Origin: Trametes villosa
Lineage: Eukaryota > Basidiomycota > Agaricomycetes > Polyporales > Polyporaceae
Assembly (NCBI GenBank): GCA_002964805.2
Contig: PUDQ02000033.1
Location: 806,001-870,000 of the forward strand
Reading direction: 5' to 3'
DNA: 64,000 bases
The notes below the pieces were generated by a model. It was given only the letters and a program-made list of their open reading frames with translations. It had not been told where the DNA came from and searched no databases. Positions 46,901 through 58,520 of the stretch are shown piece by piece (positions within the stretch are counted from its first letter, which is position 1; the number at the start of each line of letters is the position of its first letter). Made by a program: the position numbers and the translations under genes.

Positions 46901-48549
46901 CAAGAGCGACTTGACTGGCTTGGGAGGTAACGGGATTCGTGTGCTGCTTACAAATCTACCGCTGATGCGTGCGTCATAAGCCCTACAGCAGCGGTGGTAA
47001 CTGGCGCGGAGAGGGACCGCTCTCAGCTGGACGACAGGTTCCGCCAACTGCGGCCGGAAGTCCTGGAGGTACTCAGTAAGTCCTGAGACAACATTGTGAT
47101 GGTGCAACGAGTAAACGCGTCCTTCAGGGCGTAATGGTTTCGCGAACGAAGCGTTCAAGCTCGCGGAAGACTACCAGGACTTCCGGAGCTTGGCGTCGCT
47201 CTGCCACAAGGGCAAGGTGTACCCTCCAGAAGAGAACCCGAACGCGGCGCGCATCGAGACGTACATCGGCAAGTTCAAGGAGGCGTTCACGAACGAGCTG
47301 TACCAGTGGTACATCGAGCACGGCGAGCTGCGCACGATGTTTGCTCAGGATCACGGGGGGTTCCTCGATACCTTCTTTGCGGAGCATTCTCATCCTGGGA
47401 TATCATGGATACATGACCTCGGGCGAGGTCGCTACGCGCTGGCCTCGCAAGCCCTGCTCACTGAGGCCGAGCATGCGCCAGAGCTGGTTTCCAAGCATGT
47501 GGGTTCTCACAGTCTCGTGGAGTGCGCTGTGTGCTCATCTCGACACTGTAGCTCATGCTCAGCATGGGGAAACTGTCGCATCTCGCGCAGCTCCATGAGG
47601 GTACCAAGACAATCAACCAGGATGTCTTAGACTGTAAGTCGACCCGACCCAATCCCCCTCTTCCGAGGGCTAACATGTGCTTTCCAGCGTTCCACGATGG
47701 CTTGGACTTCGTGAGCGTGCACGAGACGCTGATCGAGGACCTCAAGACTCCGCTCGCCTCTGTTCGCACTCGCCAGTCGCTCGAGATGCAGGTTGAGACG
47801 ATCACACAGAAGAGGGCCGGGAACCTCAGCAACCGTAAAGCACTTTACAACGTGAGCCACGTCCTCCCTTCGAATGGTGGACCCGCATCTAACACCTCGT
47901 TCAGGTCTTCAAGTTCCTGGTGCGGCAGCTGTTACAAGGGAAGGCGCTCTCGGTCGAAGACATGGCGGAGATCCTCAGTCTGAGGGATAACTACGGACGC
48001 GTGGAGAACTACACCACCGCGTTGCACCTCCTTGCTCGTGCCGAGGTAAGACCGCGCCTACTTTACCTATTTGTCCGGGCGATTGATATCCTTGCATAGA
48101 ACATTCCGAGCGCGAGAAGGTTGAGCGTCTTCAAGAACGTCTGGCGTAGGATATACATCCACGACGAGTAAGTACCCCTCCACCTCCAGACTTCCTCAGT
48201 AGCTTAGCTCGAGATATCTCCCAGCTGGAACCTGATACGCCAGACAACCGGCGTCAGCGACCAGGAGCTCAACCAACGCCTGCGCAGCACCGCGCTGTAC
48301 GCCGCGCTCCAAGCAATCCTGCACAAACGCGCGCGGCCAGAGGGCTACAAGCTCAAGCCCGCCGAGGCGCTGGAGGTGCCCGCAGAGGACGAGCTCGCGC
48401 TGCGCTGGCCGAGCATGTCGCCCGAGGAGGTGACGGCGATCGCGCGCGACTACCAGCGCGACGCCCGGACGCTGCAGGACCTCGACCTCGACGCCATATA
48501 CGACAGCATGGAGGAGCTCGTGGAGGGGGATGCGGGCGTCTCGTCATAG
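43903..48549 (+). CDS. NUP133: Nucleoporin NUP133
   Basis: Nup133 anchors the Y-complex of the nuclear pore scaffold. Twenty exons total 3612 bases and 1203 residues: 43903..44242, 44296..44393, 44450..44704, 44765..45171, 45228..45390, 45446..45548, 45602..45758, 45809..45875, 45935..46025, 46077..46186, 46239..46330, 46386..46605, 46664..46926, 46981..47075, 47128..47498, 47552..47633, 47688..47851, 47905..48045, 48100..48167 and 48225..48549. A Ser/Arg/Pro-rich start leads to the beta-propeller (ALTGTPTCYIFGCPREPYPP, GQVRFWDSIGMGLAGGDNF, FIAATSTGRLFRLVVTSSGG), then an alpha-helical C-terminal half (AADAEKLYAAHQLWLRHNES, LPMIDPWTSQPEVIDIVNEL). Exon 14 acceptor is the least certain. Confidence 0.85.
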
Positions 48550-48712
48550 TGTCTTGGGCTGGTTGCGCGTCACAAAATGTACATGTCGAGCTGTGTTTTG
48601 TACTCTGTTCTGTTGCCGTTGCTGCTAGTATGCTACCGCAGAGTGATTCCGAACCGATCACATCTTCCGAGACCTGGAGAACACGATATTATACTGATAC
48701 AATACTCTAACA

Positions 48713-49400
48713 TCACTCGTCCTGCCGCCCCCGCCGGAACGGGTGTTTCACCCGCGACACGAGCTCCTGGTAGCGCACGCGCGCCCCGAGGAGGATCGTC
48801 GACCAGTTGCGCTTCCGCCACTCGGCGCCGTACGCGTCGAGGCGTGTGTGCTCCTGCGCGACCCAGCGGGCGTAGAAGGCGGAGAGCGCGTGCTCGCGCT
48901 GCTCGGGAGGTGCGTTCTCCGGGATGCTCTGGAGAACCGCGTCCTTCGCGGCGTAGAACCGGGAGTTGCTCTGCGGATACAGATATTGAGTGAGCGTCAT
49001 GCGCATGCATACGTTCAAGGTAGGAATATCAGGTTTACGGAGCACCGTAGGTGCACGGTATGCACAGTGGGATGTATAGATGTGTGGTGAAGTACGGGTG
49101 AAGGAGACTCACATCGAGCCAGAATGTGTGGTTGAACGCATCGAGCTCCTGCCGCTGCATCTTCCACTGGTACTCGCGTGTATCTCCCGTGAACTCCCCT
49201 AGCGAATATGGGTGCCGGACGCGCGGTGCGGCAGGCGGGGGTGCATCGTCGTAGACGACCGGGCGCATGTGCGAGACCGGGTCGGGCGGGCCTACAAGGT
49301 GCTTTCGCGATGCTGTGGCATGGAAAGCCCGAGTGAAAGACGTTGGCGAAGGTTTGTGCGCGAGAGCGGCAGGAGGGAGGGGGAGGGGAAGCCTGACCAT
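48713..49400 (-). CDS. COA8/APOPT-like mitochondrial cytochrome c oxidase factor
   Basis: COA8 (APOPT1) protects assembly of mitochondrial complex IV in animals. Exons 49400..49113 and 48970..48713 give 181 residues. An N-terminal Arg/Ser/Ala presequence (TSFTRAFHATASRKHLVG) carries the typical basidiomycete mitochondrial signal. The family core is VGPPDPVSHMRPVVYDD, then YQWKMQRQELDAFNHTFWLD and SNSRFYAAKDAVLQSIPENA. The tail is basic (SRVKHPFRRGRQDE). ATG 49400 was preferred over the in-frame 49514. The fungal function is inferred from the family only. Confidence 0.75.
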
Positions 49401-49609
49401 GGCGGTCCCCGAGAGAGCTGCAGAGCGCCTATCACGCGCGTAAAGGTAGCGTTTTCTGTGTCGTGAGCTCGGAGGCGGGGAACATCGCACACGAGCATTC
49501 GCAACAAGTCGCATTATGAACAGGTAGGCTCGGGTACATTATAGATAGCAATGAGGTACGATGTATCTATGTGTCCTGTCCACCACCAAGCCTCGCGCTA
49601 GCCGCAAGG

Positions 49610-50625
49610 TCAGTGTTTTTTGCCAGCAGCCTTGTCCTTCACATCCTGCGCCTTCTCCGCGACCTTGTGAGCCTTGTCCTCCACCTTGTGCGCCCACTCC
49701 GACACCGGCGCGAAGTAGCCCGCGGCGAGCCACGAGCCCGCGAAGAGCCCGAGGAGCACCCACGCGCCCGTCTTCTCGTCCTGGTCCAGCGTCCGCGAGT
49801 AGCTCTTGTGCTGTCCGCCAGACGTCTCGGTCTTCTGGGCGGCGTCGTACTCTACACGCGGGGCACTGGGGAGCTTGAGGGAGGTGGGAAGGCTCAGGTC
49901 CTCCGCCATGGACGCAGCGAGCTGGCCAAGGACGGAGGTCGGCGCTTTCTGCGGGGTGGAGGGAGAAGACGAGGAAGAGCTGGGGGTGTACAGGTTGTGC
50001 GAGGGTCCGCCTCCATGGTGCGTGCTCTCGGCGGCGACCGTGATAACCTTGGGCCTGGAGGAGGTGTCGGGCTCCTGGGGAGCGGTCGACCTCTTCACCT
50101 TGGAGGAGTCCCAGAAGTCGGGGAGGAACGGCTGAAAATCACTGTCAACACGCGACCCTTGAGCGGAGATAGACGACGCGTACGATGGGAGTGGGGGCCT
50201 CGGGCGCAGGCGTAGAGATGTCGGGCAAGTGAATGTCCAAGTTGAATCTCGGGTGCGTCACCTCAGCTGTCGAAGGAACACCGGGCACCTCCGTCGGCGA
50301 GTCCGCGACGGTGGAGGCCTGGCGAACCTGGGGCGCCACGGACACGGGCTCAGTCGACAGGACCTGCTTCTTGTCGGCCTCCCGAAGGCGGGTGATCAAA
50401 GTGGCCTTGTTCCCGCTCCTAGACGCGACGAGAGTGAGCGCGGGGACGCGTGCAAAAAGTCTGGGGTACTGACGCGGAGAGACCGCGCTTGCGGGCCTCT
50501 TTCCTGAGCTCATTGACGGTCTCGTTCTCCCATGCTTTGGTGAGCAGGACAGTGGAGACAAAGGAGCGCGTGCTGCGAGGCGCGACGGCGGGCCTGAGCT
50601 GGGCGGCGAGGGCTGAACGGAGCAT
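49610..50625 (-). CDS. AIM34-like mitochondrial SAP-domain protein
   Basis: Exons 50625..50474, 50418..50184 and 50131..49610 give 302 residues. The N-terminus MLRSALAAQLRPAVAPRSTR is a mitochondrial presequence. A SAP domain follows, split by the first intron: NETVNELRKEARKRGLSASG and NKATLITRLREADKK. The C-terminal part has PFLPDFWDSSKVKRS, one membrane segment (GAWVLLGLFAGSWLAAGYFA) and a Lys/Ala-rich helix at the end. This order of presequence, SAP and a single membrane helix fits yeast AIM34, whose role in mitochondrial inheritance is known only from screens. Confidence 0.72.
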
Positions 50626-51102
50626 GGCTGCAGTCAAAGGGAGGAAGAAACGTGAAAGCGAGTTTGGCGGCCGGGTTCGGACGTAGCACCGTAGACGCCC
50701 GCACCGGCCTATGAGATCATTTGCACGTGGGGGCGACGACGCCTGCGGGCGCCTCGCGCCCCCCCCCGCTCGGTGCGCGCGCCGACTCTCTCGACACGCA
50801 CTCGGGCGTTCTGTGTGAGAGGACTGGGCTGAGGGTAGTGCGGGCGAGCGCGAAGTGGAGAAGAACATACGGCCTTGAACTATCCATCACCATCGCCGCG
50901 ACTTATCTGTCTTAATCGCTGCCCAACCCATTCTCTTATTCGTCCTCTTCCGTCCGCTGCCTCGTGTTTCCCCCGCCTCGTGTTCTCCCCTCCCCGTCCT
51001 TTTCAAGCCTTCGCTGACTCGCCTAGCCATCATTCCTCTTCCTGTCTTCCGCCTCCTCCTCCTCCCCGCCCTCACATTCCCCCCTTCCTCCTTCCGCCTA
51101 CC
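50626..51102. other. Divergent promoter region
   Basis: 477 bases, with a strong CT-rich tract (about 50930-51100) on the plus strand just before the next gene, typical of a fungal leader/initiator region. Confidence 0.45.
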
Positions 51103-52975
51103 ATGCTGCTCTCACCAGCGTAAGTACTGTATATCCCAGTGCGAGAGCGCGCCTGATCTGATCACCTGTATCCGCTTTTCGATAGCGCGTCCAATGCGAG
51201 CCTCCCCTCCTCGCAGGGTTTCTGGGGCCGCTTCAAGAGCCCGAAGAGCAACAAAGATGCTGATATGATGCGCGATCGGCAGGCTCAGCTTGCCCTTACT
51301 CGCCAACGTCTCCTCACCCTCGCATTCGAGGATATGGAGACTGTGCGGATGGTAAGTGGCGTCCGAGTACCCCCGCTACTTGCCACTCACCCTCTGGGTC
51401 TAGCTTCCGCCATCCTTCATGGTGCGTGTCGGAGATTGTAGGCTCAGTTGGATGTGGACCAACAAGATGAATGCAGGAACTGGAGGCACTCGCACGGGAC
51501 TGGATCAAGCCCCCACCAGATATCCCGATCAGTTTGCGCGTCCCTATAGAGTACGCTTCGCTCCATGCAGCGGTACGCATCGCATTCAACCTCAGGCGTG
51601 CTAGGAGCTTGCTCATTTCTTACTTTCACAGCGTTTGGTGGCGGGTCCGTATATTTATGTGCGTCTTCCTCCCTTATCGGAAGTCCCGTTCTAACATGAG
51701 GACCGCAGTTGACGAGCGAAGACTCATACCAAATCGCCTGCATGAATGTGCAAGGCTTGCGGGTTGAGGTCGTGTGTGATAGTCCTCCACCACCGGATGA
51801 ACCTCCGTGAGTAACCCCGCGTGCCCGCACAGCTATCGTCCATCTGACCTCTCTGCCATGTTCCAGTCCGCCTCCGTGGGTATCTTCAATGTCACATACT
51901 TCTCGCGGGTTTACTGACACACGCACAGTCCTCCGCCGGTGCTGGAGATGCCGGCGACGTTCAGTCTAGAGCTCAACCCCGGGCAGACGGTCGAGCTGGA
52001 CACGACCATCACCTCCGACGAGCTCGACATGGCGCGCATGGAGGACGGGACGACCGTCGACGGCTCCTTCTGGGGCAAGCTCGACATCGTGCACGACGGG
52101 GACGTGCACAAGATGGAGTTCTCGGGCACGCGCATCCAGAATACAGAGAACATGTCGACGGACCTCATCGTCGACTCGCGCATCATCAACAAGCTCGCCG
52201 TCGCCGCGAAGCCGGCGACCGCGCGCTGCCACCTCGGCATCCTCGCGCCCGCGCAGCAGTACTGCGACGTCATCCTCTCGTTCTCGGCCTACTGGAAGAT
52301 GGGCACGAGCTGGCCGCCCGCGGAACCTGTTGCGGAGAACAAGGTCAAGTATTTCTTGCGCGTCCACCCCGGCGGTGCCGTCGAGCATTTCGAGTCGGAG
52401 ATGACGGCGACGTCACTCTACTACGAGGCGATGTAAGTGTAGCGTACTCGATTCCGGGGATCAGGCGTGCTTACATGCAATTTCTAGACCTGAGCCGGGC
52501 ATGTTGGACCCTCAAGAGTTTATCTCACCGCGCAACGGCTTTGCCATGACCTTCCGTGACTTCGTGCCCCACCTTATGCGTGTCCTCGACCAGCTCGGGA
52601 TGTCGCTATTCGCACGAACCAACTTCATCAAGTCAGTGTTTCCCCTTTCCGGAACCTATCCCAGTAGCTAACCAGCCTACTTACAGCAACAACATGTCCG
52701 CATTCTCCTCGCATCGCAACATCGCGTACCGCTTCATGGCGCCCCACAAAATTGCCGCGGCGATCGACATCTCAGTCACAGTCGAGAACTGCGTGTTCAC
52801 ACGACTCTTCCTGATGTTCCGCGGCCTGTCGGACGACGAGCTCAGCCTGTTCGCAGGCGCAGGCGAGAAGGAGGCAAACCAAGTCAACTGGCGCGACCGC
52901 GTCGGGTGGTCCGAGCTCAGCAAGGACCCCACGCAGTTCCGCCTTCTCGAGACGTCTGTGCTCGAGGTGACGTAG
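51103..52975 (+). CDS. Conserved-looking protein of unknown function
   Basis: Nine exons, 51103..51119, 51186..51351, 51404..51421 (18 bases), 51477..51572, 51632..51658 (27 bases), 51709..51806, 51929..52432, 52488..52631 and 52687..52975, give 452 residues. The N-terminus contains GFWGRFKSPKSNKDADMMRD and a helix RQRLLTLAFEDMETVRM. The middle is beta-rich with negatively charged loops (VELDTTITSDELDMARMEDG). The C-terminal third, MSLFARTNFINNNMSAFSSH and RNIAYRFMAPHKIAAAIDIS, looks strongly constrained. There is no signal peptide or membrane helix. Many phased introns argue for a real gene. I do not recognise the family. A 9-base optional exon may lie in intron 6. Confidence 0.75.
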
Positions 52976-54015
52976 ACCAGCGTTGCGACGAACCCCCACG
53001 ATCTTCTCTTTTGTCGAATACGTGCTCTTTCATCGCTCTTCTTTTCACTGCGATATCCTTTTCCTTCTCCTTCTATACCTCGCGATTCCCCGATTCCCTG
53101 TTTGAACACACTCCATTTCTCCCCCGGTTCTGCGCTGCTTGCTTCCCTCCCCTTCCCGGTCTCCTCCCTCACTGTAGTCTTATCGCTCAATTAGTGTTGT
53201 AATCAGCGCGCAGGTGCGCTGTTCCATTGCCCCCTCACCTCCACACCGTTACCCTCTGCCTTCGTAGCGCAATACCTTACCTCCTCCCGTATCCACCCCT
53301 CTCATCTACTCGCCCATTCACCGCCCGACGGACAGTCCCCGCCCCGCCCCGCCCTGCGCTGCTCGCTGCTCTGTTACGCTGTCGTTGTACCCAGTACCCC
53401 CATGATCACGCCCACCATGTAGCCGTGCACGTCTCCCGATCTCCCTCTCATCATCTCACCTCTCTCGTGCTCTATCTCTTTCTTCTTCTGAATCTCCCTA
53501 CACGCCGCGTTTCCCCTTCTGCCCCTACCCAGCCAAGTACTGCGTACATAATGGATACTTTACACGACCCGATTGATCACGCCGATGCCGATGCCGATCA
53601 CCTGCAACGATGCTGTAAACTGGAATAGTTGTGCGGCGTGCTTGTTGCGATGCACCTGCAGTGATCGCCCTCGCGCGTGCGGAGGTGGCGTGTAGTAGAA
53701 GCCCGAGGGCGAGGCAAAGGGCGTTGTCATGTCATACGTACAAAGTGGTTGAAATGCGCTCGGCCGGGCGCGGGAGCTCGAGTACGCGCTGTCGATGGAG
53801 GCGATTCCATGACAGTGGTTGATCAGGCTCATCGCGTCCCGCCTCCCTTCCACCTTCCAAGCACTGCTACCGCCCCGCCACTGTGACTGCACCTTTAATC
53901 CCATCTTCCACCACCTCACGCGTTGTAACCGCCGACTGCCAGCTCAACCACACGACCGGGCTATACCACTCTCTGAACCACGTCTACTACTACTAGAGCT
54001 GCAAACGACGGCACG
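52976..54015. other. 1 kb of CT-rich intergenic sequence
   Basis: 3' region of the unknown gene and a long CT-rich promoter/leader. ORFs are low complexity; no gene is supported. Confidence 0.45.
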
Positions 54016-54792
54016 ATGAGCAGCATCCCCAGGCACCTCGACCCGAAATACCCCCAGCCCCAGTGCGTCCTTCACCCCGCTTCCACCCCGCCGCCGCGCC
54101 CCGTGCAGAGGCTGACTGGCGGCTGACACTGACAGGAGGCAGCCGTCGCGGGACTCGATCCGCTCGCTCGCGCGGTCGCACATGAGCCAGGCGAGCGACG
54201 GGTTCGAGGGCGAGGACTTCACGCGGCTGCCGTCGAGCCCGGCGCGGCTGGACATCGACCTGCCGGAGGCGAACCTGGACCTGACGATGGACTTCAACTC
54301 GATCCTCGCTGTCGCGGAGAGCGCGCCGAAGGACGCGCAGAGCGCTGCTGAGTGAGTGGTCGTTCGTATGTTGAATGTCTGCCATCCGCCATCTGGTCTT
54401 TGTGCTGTTGCGTGGTTGTTGCTATGTCCGTACTGCCTGCGCGTCCGCTTTGGTACGTGTTGGGTGGTGGCGGCGCGCAGCGGTGCGCAACTACACACGC
54501 AGTCTACCTCCACATCCATAGCAACATCTACCCTACGTATTCCCCGCGTTTGGCGGCATGCTCACGCGTTCCCGACAGGATGGAGAAAGTGAACAAGCGG
54601 GCAAGCAATGTGATGAAGCTCGCGGAGCAGAACGAGCGGCTGAAGGCAGAGCTGCGGGCGATGACCGAACGCTTGGAGGCCGCCGAGCGCAGGCAACGGG
54701 AGCTTGCCCAGGCGCAAGCACAGGGCGGCCAGGGCAAGAGCGGCGGGCAGCGGCAGGGCGCGGCGGGGGAGGGCGCGGGGAGCGCCCATTAG
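54016..54792 (+). CDS. Small coiled-coil protein of unknown function
   Basis: Exons 54016..54062, 54136..54351 and 54579..54792 give 158 residues. The N-terminal half is Ser/Arg-rich, then an acidic amphipathic stretch (ARLDIDLPEANLDLTMDFNS). The C-terminal half is a clear coiled coil (MKLAEQNERLKAELRAMTER, LEAAERRQRELAQAQ) ending in a Gly/Gln-rich tail. Phased introns, the second one long at 227 bases, support a real gene. It may dimerise; no family was recognised. Confidence 0.6.
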
Positions 54793-55302
54793 TGGCGGGC
54801 CCGCCGCCCCGGTCCGGGGCTGGGACGCATCATATCCTGGATCGGTGAGGCTGGCGCGGGGTCGGGGGCACCGCTGTGCACGACGTCGACGCGGACGGAG
54901 CCTCGGTGGGAACATACATACATGAGTGTACTTGTACAGACGATACCACGCGGCTGCGGCTGTCTCTCCTTTGCTCTCTCGCTCTCTGCAGTATCGTACC
55001 TTCGCAACTTCGATCCTTTCTTGTGGCTGACCGCGTGAGGATGCGCGCCGCCGAGGACGTCGTACGCGGGATCGATAGCTGAGGCGATTCGATCGCGGCT
55101 GGACAAGCTCCACACCCCGCAACCTTGCCTTGATCGCGCCCCATTTCCCCTGGCCCCCTCCATCTTCTGGGAACGGCCAGCCTCTGCGCGCGGCTGACCC
55201 CGACGGCCTCCCCGTTCTCTGACCTCACCAGCCGGGCCCGCATATATATCTCCCCATCTTATCGTCCGCATCCCCCACACTCCCTCCTCGTCCACCACCA
55301 CC
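54793..55302. other. Intergenic with TATA-rich promoter
   Basis: The gap has a TATATATA-like tract near 55242-55250, about 55-60 bases before the oxidoreductase ATG. No gene was seen. Confidence 0.45.
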
Positions 55303-57014
55303 ATGTCGCGTCGCCCCTCTGCAATCTCTGGCGGCCGCCGCCCCTCTGTGCTCGACGCGCCCACCTCCGTCTCGAGGAGGCAGTCGAGCACCTCCTCTAG
55401 GAGGCCTTCCATCGACCCGTCCAGGCTCGTCCCCATGGACAGGTGCGTTAGCCTTCGTGATCACCGCGCCAGGCAGACCCTGATCTGCGCTGTCTGCTGC
55501 TCCAGGGCGTCCCACATTGGTGGCACGGAGGACTTCAACGTCGTCTTCGTCGGCGCGGGCAACATCATGTTCGGTGCGCACGGAAAGCCCAGTCCGGGGA
55601 AATGACGCACTGACATCATCGCATCGCAGGCTCGGACGAGGGCCCGTGGAACCACTCCTTCCGCTTTGAGCAGTACGTGCCCTCGCATATCGCGTCCGCG
55701 CGCGCGCGTGCTCACCCGCCCCCAGCAAGCTCGGCCCGCGCCTCAAGGTCGTCGCGCTCATCGACCCCGCGATCGACCGCGCGACGGCGGTGCTCCAGAA
55801 GAAATGCGAGACGTTCGTGCGCTCCGCGTACGAGAACACGCGCGTGTTCAAGACGCTCGAGGACTTTGTGCGCAACATGTCCAAGAAGGACATGCCGCGC
55901 GCGGTCATCGTCGGCTCCCCGCCCATGTTCCGCGGCACGCTCCAGCCCGGGCGCGACATCGAGTCGCAGATCATGAAGTTCTTCCCTGGCGTCGCGATGT
56001 TCATCGAGAAGCCCGCCGCGACGGGCCCCGCGGGCGAGATCCCGGAGGCGTTCGCGGTCGCGAAGAAGATCGCGGAGGCGGAGACGCTCTGCTCCGTCGG
56101 GTACATGCTCCGCTACCTCAAGGCGGTCCAGATGATGAAGCAGATCATCGAGGACAACAACCTGACGGTCATGGCGACGATCGCGCGCTACGCGTGCGCG
56201 TACGAGGCGATCGCGAAGCCCGACTGGTGGGACAAGTCGCGCAGCGCGGGCCCGATCGTCGAGCAGGGCACGCACTTCTGCGACCTCTCGCGCTACTTTG
56301 GCGGCGAGGTCGACATGTCGACCGTGAACGCGCACTCGCTCGAGTGGGACGAGAACGCGGGCCACCTCTCCAAGCTCCAGATCGACGAGACCGCGATCCC
56401 GGCTGAGAACAGGATCCCCCGTGTCACGGCCGCAACTTGGAAGTACGACAGCGGCGCGGTCGGCAGCTTCACCCACCTCGTCGCGCTCCAGGGCCACAAC
56501 TACAGTTGCGAGCTCGAGGTCTACGCCGACGGTTACCAGCTCAAGTAAGACTCGGTTGGTCTCTACACACGGATCGTATCGCTGATGCGTTGACCCACTC
56601 AGGCTCGTGAACCCCTACGTCCAGCCTGTGCTGTTCATCCGCAGACCCGGCAGCGACCTGGAGGAGATGCACACCTTCCCCGACGATGACCCCTTCTTCT
56701 CCGAGGTCGGTTTGCACACTACGCATTCATTTGGCAGCGTGTCTAATATTTGACCTGCACAGATCTCCGTGCTCATCGACAACATCGAGGATATCGAGGA
56801 GGACCCCGAAACTGCTCAGATCCTGAGCTCGTTCGAAGGTACGTGTTCGGGCTACAATATCACCCTACAGACTCTGGGCTAAACGCATGGTGGCATAGAT
56901 GCGTGCAAGACGTACGAGCTCACCTGGGCGATCCGGCTCGCCGCAGAGCGCAACCGCAAGCAGAAGCTGGAGGCACAGCAGGCTGCTGCCGCTGCTGCGC
57001 CCGCCCCCGCATGA
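55303..57014 (+). CDS. Gfo/Idh/MocA family NAD(P)-dependent oxidoreductase
   Basis: Exons 55303..55442, 55506..55573, 55630..55672, 55726..56544, 56603..56705, 56763..56838 and 56899..57014 give 454 residues. A 47-residue Ser/Arg/Pro-rich start (SRRQSSTSSRRPSIDPSRLV) precedes the Rossmann fold NVVFVGAGNIMFGSDEGPWN. The family lysine lies in MFIEKPAATGPAGE, followed by LCSVGYMLRYLKAVQMM. The C-terminal half has the expected beta-sheet substrate domain (RVTAATWKYDSGAVGSFTHL). The substrate is unknown; sugars, inositols and biliverdin-like compounds are known for the family. Strong antisense ORFs of over 250 codons come from GC-rich third positions. Confidence 0.88.
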
Positions 57015-57200
57015 GGACTCGTAGAAACAGAAGAAAGTACGGGCGTCGATTGCACCCGTTGTGTTGTACGAATCTGTGGCCTTTCGGCAAACCAAAATGA
57101 CGATGCCTGTGTAACAATACTGTACAGTTGCGTGAGACGGCTAGCGGCGAAGGGTGTTCAAAGCGGCGACAGCGAGAAAGCACAGGATGTGGGCGGTGGG

Positions 57201-58520
57201 TTACGCAGGACCTGGGGCAGTGACCTCCTGCCTCTTGGCCGGCGGTTGGTTTGGCGAGCCGGGGTCGGGCAGGGCGTCGACGTCGATGACCGCGGGCTCC
57301 TCCCCTTCTCCGTGCTTGCGCTTCAAGCCGTTGTCGGTGGAAATGCCGTTCTCGACAACGGCAACAGAAGTGTCGAGGGCGGCATCCGCCTCAGCATTGG
57401 CGTCTCCTCCCTCTGCATGTGCCCTCGCCGAGGCGTGTGCCTGCGCCTCACTCCAGTACGCTGCCCACCGCGCAGCAGAATCATCTTCTTCAGCATCCGC
57501 ACTGGCGGGCTGGCCTTCCTCTGCGGCTGCGGCTGTCTCCGTCCCTCCCTCCGTCGTTGCCTCTCCCTCCGCAGACGCCTCCGGCTGCATCTGGGCCCAG
57601 AAAGCCGCATATCGCGCGGCCTCTTCCGGGGTGGGCACGTACGGCTCCGGCGAGCCGGCCGCCTCCTGCTCGGCGAGGATCTTCTGGAGCTCGCGCTCGA
57701 TGCCCTCGGCCTTGAGCGTGCGCCAGTGCGCCTCGAGGTGCTTGCGCAGCTTCGGGAACGTCTTGTGCGGCGCGTCGCAGTTGGGGCACTGCATCTCTTG
57801 CTTTAGGATCGGCTCGTAGTCTTTCTTCTCGAGGCCTGCTTTCTGTGTGCATGCCCAAGCGTAAGGTCAACCGCTCGGCAAAGAGTGGGTGGGTGGGTGG
57901 GACGGACCATGGCAAAGTAGGTGGGCTCGATATCGGCGTCGAACCAGCGGATGACCTCGTCGATATGGAGGAAGAAGCCCATCCGGGGGTGGAACGAGTT
58001 GACATGTTTCTTCGTCTTGATAGATTCCCCGAGGAAGTCGACCGAGACTATATGCAAGTGCAAATGCCTGCAACAAAAGAAAAACACGATTCGAGTCAGC
58101 CGCATCCGCCCTCGGAGACACCCTACCCGGCAGCGGGACACACGTGAGGTGTTTCAGCGGGGGCGCGACGTACTCCACCGAGGGCAGCGCGTGGAAGCCG
58201 ATCTGGACGTCCCACGTAAACGAGTGCGTGAGCACCATCTCGCGCTCGATGAGCGCCTTCGCCTCCTGCGCGTCGCGCCGCAGCCCGACGAGCACCGCGC
58301 GCGCCTGCTCGCGCGGGAGCATGAGCAGCGCGCGGAGGGTCGCGACGTCCGCCGCGCGCAGCGGCGGGAGGATGCGCGGGAGCACGAGCGCGTGGTACTT
58401 GCCCTTCGGGTAGGTGTCGTGGATCGTGACGGATGTGTCCGAATGGCAGAGCCGCACCGAGTCCGGGAGCGTAGTCGGGTCCATCATTGCGTATGTGCGC
58501 AGCTGGCTGTGCCACGACAT
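57201..58520 (-). CDS. HNT3: Aprataxin-like DNA 5'-adenylate hydrolase (HNT3)
   Basis: Aprataxin removes AMP from abortive DNA ligation ends. Exons 58520..58144, 58067..57908 and 57842..57201 give 392 residues. The HIT domain has DTSVTIHDTYPKGKYHALVL and, after the first intron, LTHLHLHIVSVDFLGESIKT with the catalytic His triad. A C2H2-type zinc finger follows (MQCPNCDAPHKTFPKLRKHL, then EAHW). The long Ala/Glu-rich tail of about 150 residues is unusual and probably disordered. Intron 2 has an off-consensus donor GTCCGT; intron 1 was placed at GTGTGT because the apparent GTAGGG donor breaks the frame. A TATA-like box lies near 58608-58614. Confidence 0.87.

Noticed and set aside
55712..56497. 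261-codon minus ORF
   Set aside because: Antisense shadow of the Gfo/Idh/MocA oxidoreductase with a skewed Arg/Asp/Leu composition.
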